Below, piece by piece: positions 8,665-17,300 of a stretch of DNA of 64,000 bases. The stretch's first letter is position 1, and every line of letters begins with the position of its first letter. Both the position numbers and the translations under genes were made by a program. A model generated the notes under the pieces. The model saw only the letters and a program-made list of their open reading frames with translations. It ran no database searches and was not told the origin of the DNA. This DNA is from Candidatus Saccharimonadota bacterium (lineage in GTDB: Bacteria; Patescibacteriota; Saccharimonadia; Saccharimonadales; Saccharimonadaceae), in contig JAFVBJ010000002.1 of NCBI GenBank assembly GCA_017480035.1, positions 295,942 to 359,941 of the forward strand, read 5' to 3'.

Positions 8665-9394
8665 CCTGCACCACGTCAACATCAGAATTCAGGCAATTAA
8701 AGTACTTTTCATGTCCGATAACGTTGCGCCAGAGAATATCAAGCTGGCGGAACAAGGAATCCAGGATATCGAGAAGCTCGTCACGGCAATTCTCACGCAA
8801 GATGTTTTGCCGCACGCAGTAGCTATCGATGATGCTGCCGAAATTGCTGGCGGGAATCCGCGCAAAATGCGCAGGAATATTCGCGAAGCAATTAAAGCCG
8901 GGCAGGAGCATTATGATGGAACTTATGGGAGGCCGATGATAACGAATGTTGATAACTTGGTCTACCTCGTGACAGCGTTGACGATTCGCGAGTCCGGTCG
9001 CAAATCTGACGACATCAACATTTTCGTCGTCCGCACTGAGTTGTTCGATTTTATTAATCCCGAGACAATTGAGACGGCCTACGATATGTCGTGCTACGCT
9101 TTCCTGGTTGAGTATTTTGAGAATGCGCTTGACTTCGAGAAGAAGCCTTTGATGAAGTTTTTGCAAGATTATAACAACAAGTTCGTCACAAAAACTCGCA
9201 TCATACGTTTGTTCGAGAAGCAGGAGTGGTATTTCGACGCGGCTCAATGTAAGGCACTGCTTAAAATCGACTCTGAACAGCCGAAACTACTGGATGTCAC
9301 GAAAGAATTCTACAAGAAGCTGCTCGACATCAAAAAGGTTGAGCAAGAGATTGCCGAGGATTACGAACTGAACCAGACTTTCGATAAGGCATGA
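8654..9394 (+). CDS. hypothetical orphan protein, 246 aa
   Basis: Not recognised. It is a soluble, probably largely helical protein with no signal peptide or membrane segment. Residues 55-80 contain a basic stretch (GGNPRKMRRNIREAIKAG) that could contact nucleic acid, but no known domain is evident. AGGAGG lies about 8 nt before the ATG, inside an overlapping upstream ORF. Codon third positions are richer in G/C than in neighbouring housekeeping genes, by eye. It sits divergently from gap and is followed by its own terminator, so it is a monocistronic unit. Confidence 0.7.
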   Translation: MRTNLHHVNIRIQAIKVLFMSDNVAPENIKLAEQGIQDIEKLVTAILTQDVLPHAVAIDDAAEIAGGNPRKMRRNIREAIKAGQEHYDGTYGRPMITNVDNLVYLVTALTIRESGRKSDDINIFVVRTELFDFINPETIETAYDMSCYAFLVEYFENALDFEKKPLMKFLQDYNNKFVTKTRIIRLFEKQEWYFDAAQCKALLKIDSEQPKLLDVTKEFYKKLLDIKKVEQEIAEDYELNQTFDKA

Positions 9395-9413
9395 ACTCAT
9401 CATCCACCAAAAA

Positions 9414-9442
9414 CTCCCCCATATCTACGGGGGAGCTTTTTT
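9414..9442 (+). terminator. terminator after the 246-aa gene
   Basis: The stem CTCCCCC / GGGGGAG is followed by CTTTTTT on the plus strand. Confidence 0.9.
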
Positions 9443-9449
9443 AAGAGGT

Positions 9450-9541
9450 GGCTAAAACCATTCAGATGGCCATTTTCTCCGAGCGAAGCGCGTCTTTCGA
9501 CGAGCGAGCGAGGAAAAATGGTGAGATGGATGGTTTTAGGC
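9450..9541 (-). repeat. long imperfect inverted repeat at the 3' end of rpsG
   Basis: The outer arms CTAAAACCAT / ATGGTTTTAG and inner arms CCATTTT / AAAATGG enclose a GC-rich core of GAGCGA-like units with a small GTC-TTTC-GAC hairpin. The right arm includes the rpsG stop codon. It may serve as the rpsG terminator. The layout resembles the hairpin elements at 18.1, 31.6, 58.7 and 62.1 kb, but the core differs. Confidence 0.6.
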
Positions 9542-10015
9542 CCTCGCAAAGTGTGCGAATGCACGGTTTGCTTCGGCCATACGGTGACAGTCTTCTTTCT
9601 TCTTGAAGGCTGCGCCGGTTTCGTTGTAAGCGTCAACGATTTCAGCTTCGAGACGTTTTGCATATGGCATACCGCCGCGAGCGCGAGCAGATTGGACGAG
9701 CCATGAGAATGCGAAGTGCATTTGGCGGTGACCAGAAATTGGAAATGGAATCTGGTAGTTTGCACCACCAACACGGCGAGATTTAACTTCAAAATCTGGA
9801 GAAACGTTTGCGATTGCTTTTTCAAGCACTTCGACAGGGTTTTCTGATTTCAAAGTCTTTGCTGCGCCTTCGATTGCTTCATAAACAGCACGTTCTGCAG
9901 CTTGTTTTTTACCGTCAAGCATGGATTTGTTGATAAGACGTTGAACCATGATTGATTGGTATTTACGATCTGGATTAACTTTTCTCTCTAATGAGGTAGT
10001 AGTTTTACGTGGCAT
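9536..10015 (-). CDS. rpsG: 30S ribosomal protein S7
   Basis: Primary 16S rRNA-binding protein of the small-subunit head, 159 aa (usual 155-160). The N-terminal MPRK basic start, DRKYQSIMVQRLINKSMLDGKK and the conserved RRVGGANYQIP motif are present. It starts immediately after rpsL stops, the standard str-operon order. Unlike E. coli, fusA and tuf do not follow; they lie some 20 kb away. The 3' end runs into a long inverted repeat. Confidence 0.97.
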   Translation of the reverse strand: MPRKTTTSLERKVNPDRKYQSIMVQRLINKSMLDGKKQAAERAVYEAIEGAAKTLKSENPVEVLEKAIANVSPDFEVKSRRVGGANYQIPFPISGHRQMHFAFSWLVQSARARGGMPYAKRLEAEIVDAYNETGAAFKKKEDCHRMAEANRAFAHFARA

Positions 10016-10428
10016 TACTTGTCCTCCTTCTTTGCACCGTACTTCGAACGGCCTTGCTTACGACCTTGGACACCTTGCAGATCGAGGGTACCACGGACGA
10101 TGTGATAACGAACACCTGGAAGATCTGGAACACGACCACCACGAACGAGCACAACTGCGTGCTCCTGGAGGTTATGGCCTTCACCACCGATGTAGGCCCA
10201 AACTTCCTGACCGTTAGTAAGGCGGACACGAGCAACTTTACGAAGAGCTGAGTTTGGTTTCTTTGGAGTTTTAGTAGTAACTTTGATACAAACACCGCGT
10301 TTTAATGGAGCTGGTTGATCGTAATACTTGGTTTTAAGAGTATTAACGATTGAGCCAAGAGCCGGAGCTTTTGACTTCTTTGCAGCTTTTTTGCGAGGTT
10401 TGCGAATCAATTGATTGATTGTTGGCAT
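10015..10428 (-). CDS. rpsL: 30S ribosomal protein S12
   Basis: Decoding-centre protein, 137 aa. The conserved [19 protein letters not shown] and [18 protein letters not shown] segments are intact. The next segment reads [13 protein letters not shown], with proline where almost all bacterial S12 proteins have lysine (Lys87 of E. coli numbering, a known streptomycin-resistance site). The PNSALRK lysines are kept. It is preceded by GAGG and by a leader with at least two hairpins, and is co-transcribed with rpsG. Confidence 0.97.
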   Translation of the reverse strand: MPTINQLIRKPRKKAAKKSKAPALGSIVNTLKTKYYDQPAPLKRGVCIKVTTKTPKKPNSALRKVARVRLTNGQEVWAYIGGEGHNLQEHAVVLVRGGRVPDLPGVRYHIVRGTLDLQGVQGRKQGRSKYGAKKEDK

Positions 10429-10455
10429 TAAAATTTCCTCTTTAATTAACTTATA

Positions 10456-10510
10456 GATTGTCCGGAGTTCAGATTAAACTCGGACCTGTTCGCGGTTGGT
10501 AAGACCGCTA
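10456..10510 (-). promoter_or_regulatory. structured leader of rpsL-rpsG
   Basis: On the minus strand two hairpins are visible: GCGGT / ACCGC, then a longer one (GTCCG AGTT / AACT CGGAC with a bulge). They lie between the upstream gene's terminator and the rpsL ribosome site. This could be an autoregulatory leader bound by S7 or S12; no known family is recognised. Confidence 0.4.
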
Positions 10511-10529
10511 TTGCTAGTTTTTTGTACAG

Positions 10530-10566
10530 CAATAAAAACTAGCGAGAAACTCTTACTCGCTAGTTT
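10530..10566 (-). terminator. terminator upstream of rpsL
   Basis: The stem AAACTAGCGAG / CTCGCTAGTTT is followed by a T-rich tail on the minus strand. It ends the transcript of the Lys-rich gene fragment at 10580. Confidence 0.88.
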
Positions 10567-10579
10567 ATCATATTTTACC

Positions 10580-10918
10580 TTATTTTTCAAGCTTTTTAGC
10601 GTACTTTTTAGCCTTCTTCTCGGCTTTTTCGTAAGCTTTCTTATCTGCTTTCTTATCCGCTTCTGCGGCTTTAGCGTCCGCCTTAGCCTCAGCTTCAGCT
10701 TTCTTCTTCTCTTCTTTTTCGAAGATTTTATCGAGATTTTTCTCAGGGAAGATATTTTCATCAGGACAGAAATGTTCGATTGCGGTTTTGATGATTGACC
10801 ATGCAACAACATTCATTGCCCCAGAGATAAGACAGATGAGAGGAACAATTAAAAACGAAACGCCAACAGCTTGGTTGATGAGTGCGATTAGACCAGCGAC
10901 GAGCGCGCGAGGACTTTT
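10580..10918 (-). pseudogene. membrane protein with Lys/Ala-rich tail, 5' end missing
   Basis: The only ATG in frame (10816) gives 78 residues, mostly a Lys/Ala/Glu-rich coiled tail. The same frame stays open for another 34 codons upstream to a TGA at 10919-10921, and that part reads as a hydrophobic membrane segment (LVAGLIALINQAVG, then FLIVPLICLISGA). No ATG, GTG or TTG start exists in the extension. The true gene therefore probably had an N-terminus that is now lost or rearranged at about position 10910-10920. A good terminator follows the stop. Function unknown. Confidence 0.5.
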
Positions 10919-11382
10919 TCAGTCAACTGACAGGAGAAGAGCTTTCGGCTTATGAGATGCTCGACAGCTTCGTGAACTGCCCGCCGGCTGGGCTGCCGGA
11001 CGACATCGACTCGCTTGAATCGAGAGTCGAGCACGCAGAATGGAACACGCCGGAGTACCGCGAAGGAATTGCGCTGACAGTGTCCTATTTCGATGGGACT
11101 CTGACGCAATATCTCTACCTCCAGGAGACACTCGGCGAAGAGAACAAGTTCGCGCCGGATTTTCTGTCTGACCTACAGGAGCAGCTGGATGAGATGGTAC
11201 TCTTGGCGCGCGAACTGGAATGCTATTTCCAGATTGAGCGGGTCAGCATGAAGGTCGACCAGGTGAGTGTCGAGTTCGACAACGACTTGACGGAGCTCGA
11301 CATCTTGAGAGAGATGCTCAGTGAAGTACAGGGACAGCTAAGCGGCAACGATGAAGTCGACGACGAGGACGATGGCGACTAA
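10882..11382 (+). CDS. hypothetical acidic protein, 166 aa, probably 5'-truncated
   Basis: Not recognised. It is a strongly acidic, likely helical protein (Glu/Asp/Leu-rich, C-terminus ending DDEDDGD). The listed start is a GTG lying inside the antisense of the truncated membrane gene, with neither a ribosome site nor a promoter, so residues 1-10 are probably spurious. The convincing part begins at FFSQLTGEEL. Its codon third positions are notably G/C-rich, like the 246-aa orphan gene. It is followed by a strong terminator. The true N-terminus is probably missing at a junction near 10910-10920. Confidence 0.5.
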   Translation: MRLDQRRAREDFFSQLTGEELSAYEMLDSFVNCPPAGLPDDIDSLESRVEHAEWNTPEYREGIALTVSYFDGTLTQYLYLQETLGEENKFAPDFLSDLQEQLDEMVLLARELECYFQIERVSMKVDQVSVEFDNDLTELDILREMLSEVQGQLSGNDEVDDEDDGD

Positions 11383-11402
11383 TCCCAAAGTTTTTCAACA
11401 AA

Positions 11403-11431
11403 AATCCCCCGGTTTCATCCGGGGGAATTTT
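11403..11431 (+). terminator. bidirectional terminator between the 166-aa gene and trigger factor
   Basis: The stem CCCCCGG / CCGGGGG has AATTTTTTA on one side and a T-run on the opposite strand. It serves both convergent genes. Confidence 0.9.
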
Positions 11432-12712
11432 TTATTTCGAGTTGACTTTGACGAGATAGTCGAGAGTCTTTTCGATAGTTAAGCGGTTTTTGATGTCTTG
11501 GCGGACGTTTGGCTCTTTCAAATTTTTAAGAGCTTCTTTTGATTTTTTGTAAACTTCGCGGAGTTCAGCGATTTTAGCGTCGACAGTGTCATCATCGGCT
11601 TCGATTTTTTCGTCGCGAGCGAGGATTTGGAGACAGAGTGAAGCTTTGACGCGTTTTTCAGCGATGTCGCGAGCCTGTTTTTCCCAATCTTCCTCGGTTT
11701 GACCAGTCTGTTTAAGATAATCTTCAAATTTCAAACCTTGACGAGCGGCGTTTGCCGAGATGTCATTTTTGATGACGTTTAGTTGGTCTTTAATCATGAT
11801 TTCCGGAGCGGAAACTTTCGACTTTTCAACTAATTTCAAAACGAGGTCATCTTTAAACTTGTCTTCGGCTTTAGCATTGTTTTGAGCTTCAAGATTTTTC
11901 TTGATGTCGGCTTTTAGCTCGTCGATAGTCTTGAATGGACCACATTTCTTTGCGAGTTCATCGTCAAGAGCTGGTTTAATATTCTCATTAACTTGCTTCA
12001 CGAGGACACTAAAGACAGTTTTCTTGCCGGCAAGATTGTCAGCGTGATAATCTTTCGGAAAAGTAAGTTCAAGGTCGAAACGGTCGCCAGATTCGTGACC
12101 GACGATTCCCTCTTCAAAACCAGAAATAAATTGTTTTGAGCCGAGACCGAGATGAAAATCTTTAGCAGCGCCACCTTCGAATTTTTCGCCATTTAGAGAA
12201 CCTTCGAAGTCAATCACAACTTCGTCACCCATTTCAGCTTTTTTCTTGGCAACTTTTTTCTCGGCATAAGCGTTCTGGATGTTTTCGAGGATTTCTTTAA
12301 CGTCTTTTTCGGCAACTTTAACGACTTCTTTTTTCACGCCGAGTTTTTTATAATCGCCGAGCTTCACTTCAGGGAGAATATCAGCTTTAGCGGTGTATTC
12401 GACGGTTTCGCCCGGGATATATTTCGTTACTTCGACGTTCGGAATCATGAGCGGAGAAGATTTGCCTTCTTCGAATGCTTTCGGCACAGAAGTACGAACT
12501 GCGATGTCGAGCGTGACCGATGCGAGATCGTTTGGATTAATATTCTTTTTAGCAATATCAAGAGGAGCCTTCCCCTTACGGAAGCCTTCAACCTTCACGT
12601 CTTTTGCGAGACGATTGACGGCTTTTTCTTCGGCGACTTTCAAATCGTCCTTACCTAGAACAACTTTAATTTCGACCGAAGTGTCAGATGTTTTCTTCGT
12701 ATTAACTTTCAT
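11432..12712 (-). CDS. tig: trigger factor (ribosome-associated chaperone, PPIase)
   Basis: Chaperone that binds nascent chains at the ribosomal exit tunnel. The N-terminal ribosome-binding signature appears as GFRKGKAPLDIAKK. A central FKBP-type PPIase domain (GDEVVIDFEGSLNGEKFEGG to KTVFSVLVKQV) and a helical C-terminal substrate-binding domain follow. The start at 12712 (MKVNTKKTS, 426 aa) is chosen because TAAAAT lies 7 nt upstream; the longer frame would place the start inside that box. It follows the FAD oxidase gene but has its own promoter. Confidence 0.95.
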   Translation of the reverse strand: MKVNTKKTSDTSVEIKVVLGKDDLKVAEEKAVNRLAKDVKVEGFRKGKAPLDIAKKNINPNDLASVTLDIAVRTSVPKAFEEGKSSPLMIPNVEVTKYIPGETVEYTAKADILPEVKLGDYKKLGVKKEVVKVAEKDVKEILENIQNAYAEKKVAKKKAEMGDEVVIDFEGSLNGEKFEGGAAKDFHLGLGSKQFISGFEEGIVGHESGDRFDLELTFPKDYHADNLAGKKTVFSVLVKQVNENIKPALDDELAKKCGPFKTIDELKADIKKNLEAQNNAKAEDKFKDDLVLKLVEKSKVSAPEIMIKDQLNVIKNDISANAARQGLKFEDYLKQTGQTEEDWEKQARDIAEKRVKASLCLQILARDEKIEADDDTVDAKIAELREVYKKSKEALKNLKEPNVRQDIKNRLTIEKTLDYLVKVNSK

Positions 12713-12757
12713 ACCAAAGATTTTAACACAAAATAAGGGAAGATTCAAACATTAGGA

Positions 12758-14347
12758 TTATTTCAAACCCTGATTTTCAGAAGTGCGGAGATGACGCACG
12801 ACATCGGCAAAAGTGGCACCGAGTTTTGTTTCTGGGTTGAGGTAGTCATTTGGATCGAAAATCCGTTTCAAATCAGCATAAAGTGTCTGTTCACGTTTAG
12901 TAAGCTCTGGGGTTGAGACTAAACCTTTAACGCGACCTTCAGAGCGGCCACCAGTAAATGAGCCTCCGCATTCCTTTACGACTTTACTGAAATAGCGGAG
13001 GAACTGCATGGCACGTTTTCTTTCACTGACGTCGGAGAGGTCAAAATCTGGACGAACACTATAAATGCTAGTGGCATAGGAGCCAAAAATTGGGAGTTCT
13101 TGGTCTAAAACTTTTTCAATAGTTTTAACTTTTTCGGCAAATTTCACTAGGCCATCGCCGGTGATGTAGAATTCATCGACAAGACTCGGACGCTCCATGG
13201 AGTTTTCGTCATTCAGATAGCTTTCGACAAGAGTGTAGATTTCTTTAAAATCATCGGAATTGACGTTATTTTCAGCGGTAATTGAGGCAGCGTTAGCACC
13301 AATGCCGAGGGCTTGACGAATTTTCTTGTTTGAGGAGAAGAAACTATCGTTGAACTCGGCGAGGACGTAATAACCTTGGTCGATGAGTGGTTCGAGTAGG
13401 CCGAGATATTTACCATGTTTAGCGGCAATTTTGAAAATTCGCGAGTCAAAGACATCGAGCGTTACAGGTTCGAGCTTAGCGATTTTTTTCATGTATTCGT
13501 TAGCTTTATCGAGGCCTGGGAAAGTAGCGAGAACGTGCTTACCGGAGCGTAAAATCGGCTCGACGCGAAGAATGACTTCGGTAATAACGCCGAGTGTGCC
13601 TTCGGCACCGAAGAAAAGCGGGAGTAAATCAAAAGTATGTTGGTCGTTCTTCTTAACTTGAGAAATCATCGGATAGCCGGCGCGAGAATGCACTCCACTA
13701 GCGAGATTTTCGATGAGGTCGGAGTTTGACGTGACAAGTTCATCGACTTTTTGATAGATTTTTCCTTCAAAATTATCGGATTTTTCGGCGAGTTTCAGGC
13801 CGTGCGGAGTATAACTGACGGTTTGGATGAGGTCGCCATTACTGAGGACAGCTTCAAGACGCTCGACAAAATAGAAAATACTACCGTATTTTTTGGCATA
13901 TGGGTCGGTCGGGAAAGTCGAGATAAGACCGCCGATAGTCTCCTTTTCGCTAGCTTTGACCGGAAGACAGAGGTGATATGCGGCGAGCACGGCATTTAAT
14001 TTTTCGAGAGTGACGCCAGCTTGGACACGAACAAGACGGCCAGATTCGTCGACTTCTTCGATGCGATTCAATTTTTCGGTCGAAATAATCATACCTTCAC
14101 CAAGACACGCGCCGGTTTTGCTCTGACCGGCGCCTCTAACGGTGACCGGAAGTTTGAAGTTCTTTTCGGCAATATCGTTTGAAAAACGCATCAAGAATTT
14201 AATATCATCAGTGTCGTACGGAATCGCAACTAAGCGCGGAGTGATTTCAACGACTGACTTGTCGCGTGAATAAGCATGCAGAATGGAAGGGCGGTCAAAA
14301 ACTTGACCGTTAATGTGTTGATTGAGATATTTTGTGATTTTATTCAA
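12758..14347 (-). CDS. FAD-binding oxidoreductase (GlcD/FAD-linked oxidase family)
   Basis: Flavoprotein of 529 aa with the PCMH-type FAD-binding fold: TVRGAGQSKTGACLGEGMIIS is the pyrophosphate-binding loop, followed by VQAGVTLEKLNAVL and, later, FFGAEGTLGVITEVILRV. The C-terminal FAD-oxidase cap and NPETKLG end fit the family that oxidises D-lactate, glycolate or similar 2-hydroxy acids. No membrane anchor or Fe-S Cys cluster is evident, so the electron acceptor is unknown. The start is TTG preceded by GGGTGG. It sits between dnaE and tig. Confidence 0.88.
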   Translation of the reverse strand: MNKITKYLNQHINGQVFDRPSILHAYSRDKSVVEITPRLVAIPYDTDDIKFLMRFSNDIAEKNFKLPVTVRGAGQSKTGACLGEGMIISTEKLNRIEEVDESGRLVRVQAGVTLEKLNAVLAAYHLCLPVKASEKETIGGLISTFPTDPYAKKYGSIFYFVERLEAVLSNGDLIQTVSYTPHGLKLAEKSDNFEGKIYQKVDELVTSNSDLIENLASGVHSRAGYPMISQVKKNDQHTFDLLPLFFGAEGTLGVITEVILRVEPILRSGKHVLATFPGLDKANEYMKKIAKLEPVTLDVFDSRIFKIAAKHGKYLGLLEPLIDQGYYVLAEFNDSFFSSNKKIRQALGIGANAASITAENNVNSDDFKEIYTLVESYLNDENSMERPSLVDEFYITGDGLVKFAEKVKTIEKVLDQELPIFGSYATSIYSVRPDFDLSDVSERKRAMQFLRYFSKVVKECGGSFTGGRSEGRVKGLVSTPELTKREQTLYADLKRIFDPNDYLNPETKLGATFADVVRHLRTSENQGLK

Positions 14348-14386
14348 CTTCCACCCTTTATTACTTTTATTATTTTAGCACGGATG

Positions 14387-17300
14387 TTATTTAAGCACAA
14401 CCGCTTTTTCGCCGACAATGGACTTAATTTTAGCGACAAGTTCGGGAGTTGTTTCGACCTTGAATGGCATCACGACTGGCTTTTTCTCGTCACCATCTTT
14501 CAAAACTAGAATGACTGGCGAAAGCCCTGGGCAAATATCGCAGGCCTCTTTGATATTCGTGAGTTTTTCGGTATCATCGACGTCTTCGATTAAGATATAA
14601 AGTTTATGGTCGCGAGGATTGTCAGGTTGATTGATTGGCGGTAAAACTGGTGAGGCGATTTCTTCTTTTTGGGGTTTCGGAGTGTATTTGCGTCGTTTTG
14701 GCGCGTCGGCGAGGTCTGGTAATTTTTCACCGGCAGATTGATATGAATCCAGGACGTCATTTGAGATGACTTGGATTTCTTTGGCGAGAATTTTGATGTC
14801 GGAAGTCGGATTGCCGTTTTGGTCGGTGGCGCTGATGTCGCCTGTGATTTTGACAATGTTATCGACGGCTAACTTGTCGCCGAGTTCTTCGAAAAGTTTC
14901 GCAAAAACTAGAACTTCGGCGCTTTCGGATTTGCTCTCTACCGTAACGAAGGCCATTTTTTTCTTAGTAGCTTTCGTTAGGATGACTTTGATGTTTGTGA
15001 TAATGCCGCCGATGATAATGCGTTTATTGTCATTTTCTTGAGTGATAAGAGAATATGGGTGAGTCTGCTCGTTAAAGAAAGTGTCGTATTTGTCGAGCGG
15101 ATGGGCGGAAAGATAGAGCCCCATCAAGTCGCGCTCCCAGAGCAATTGCTCTTTGTCGGAAGCTTTGTCTGGGGATGGCACAATTTCTGGTTCTGGAATC
15201 AGGCCAACTTCTCCCATCATACCAAAGAGGTCGGTCTGACCGTTAGCATGATCTTTTTGACATTTAGCACCATAAGCTTGGATTTGCTCGAGATTAAAAA
15301 GCAAGTCCGAACGGTCGCCAAAACGGTCGAAAGCGCCAGTTTTGATGGAAGCTTCCCAAGATTTTTTATTAAATTTAGTCGAATCGACGCGTTTTGCGAA
15401 GTCACAAACGGATTTGAATGGGCCATTTTCGTCGCGTTCAGGAATCACAATATCTTCGATGAGCGATTTTCCGACGCCTTTGATGGCAGAAAGTCCAAAA
15501 CGAATAGTTTTTTCGCCACCGACAATTGCGAAGTCAGCATAAGATTGGTTGATGTCTGGACCGAGGACTTTAATCCCCATCTGTTTGCATTCGTTCATCT
15601 CGATTGCGAGACGGTCGGTATCGCGCATATCTGAAGTCATGAGTGCAGCCATGAAGGCGTCTGGGTAATGTGCCTTTAGGTAAGCTGTCCAATATGCAAT
15701 CAAGGCATAACACGCAGCGTGGGACTTATTGAAACAATAATTCGCAAATTCAAGTAGCTGATTCCAGAAAGTCTCAGCAATTTCTTCAGTCGCACCACCA
15801 ACCTCAACGGCACCTTTGATGAATTTTGGCTTCAATTCCTCCATCAATTTTACTTTTTTCTTACCGACGGCTTTTCGAAGTGTATCCGACTCACCGCCCG
15901 TAAAGCCACACCATTCACGCGAAATCTGCATGAACTGCTCTTGATAAATCATAATGCCATAAGTTGATTTTAAGGCGTTTTCGAGGCCAGGGTGAAGATA
16001 AGTGATTGGCTCTTCGCCATGTTTGCGTTTAATGAAACTGTCGATAAATTGCATCGGTCCAGGTCGATAAAGCGCGACCATAGCGATAATATCCTCAAAA
16101 CTCGAAGCCTTCAAATCTTTCAAATAGCGTTTCATGCCGGCAGATTCAAGCTGAAAAACGCCAGTAGTTTGAGCAGCCTGGAGAAGTTCGTAGGATTTTG
16201 GATCGTCGAGCGGGATTGAATATAGATCAATGTCGTTTTTATAGACTTTCTTTACCATGCGGAGACAGTTTTTCATAACAGAAAGGTTCATTAGACCTAA
16301 AAAGTCCATCTTCAGAAGGCCGAGTTCTTCAACTTGGGTCGATGGGAATTGAGTAGCGAGAATCTCTTCGCCGTTTGCGCCACGTTTTTTCGCAACTTCA
16401 AGCGGAAGAAATTTCACTAAATCGTCTGGAGCAATTACGATACCACAAGCGTGAACACCGTGACTACGGACCGTACCTTCCAATTTAATTGCATAGTCAA
16501 GCACTTCTTTTGCGGTTGGGTTCGTTTCGTATTCGTGGCGAAGATCTGGCGCTTCAACAATGGCACGTTCGAGCGGAACATGGTGCCCCATTTCCGGATC
16601 TGGCACCATTTTTGCGAGACGATCGGCATCGGCGTATGGAACTTCGAGCACGCGTGCGACGTCACGAACGGCCATCTTCCCCATCATTTTACCAAAAGTA
16701 CAAATATTAGACACACGCCCTTTGCCGTATTTTTCGGTACAATACTCAATCACTTCGTCGCGGCGCGTATCCTGAATATCGGTATCAATATCTGGCATGG
16801 AAATACGATCTGGGTTCAAAAAACGCTCAAAGAGAAGATCGTATTTCAGTGGATCGAGCTCGGTGATACGGAGAGCATACGCGAGAATTGCGCCAGCAGC
16901 AGAACCACGACCTGGGCCATAAACGATTCCTTTAGTTTTTCCCCAGTTGATAAAATCTTGGACGATGAGGAAGTAGCCGTTATAGCCCATTTTATCAACA
17001 ACGGAAAGTTCGTAATCAATGCGCTCAAGAACTTCTTTTGAGAGAATTTTACGGCATTCCTCAACAGACATGTCTTTCGCTTCTTCTTGAGTTTTTCCAG
17101 CATAGCGGAAAACCAGTCCTTGAAAGACGAGTTTGTCGAGATAAGATTTTTCAGTTTCACCTTTTGGAACCTCAAATTTCGGAATCAAAATACGTCCAAG
17201 CTCAAGTTTCGTTGAGCAGCGCTCAGCGATAATTTTCGTATTCTTAACAGCCTCCGGAAACTCATCTTTCCAACGTTCAATAATTTCTTTTGGGGGGATA

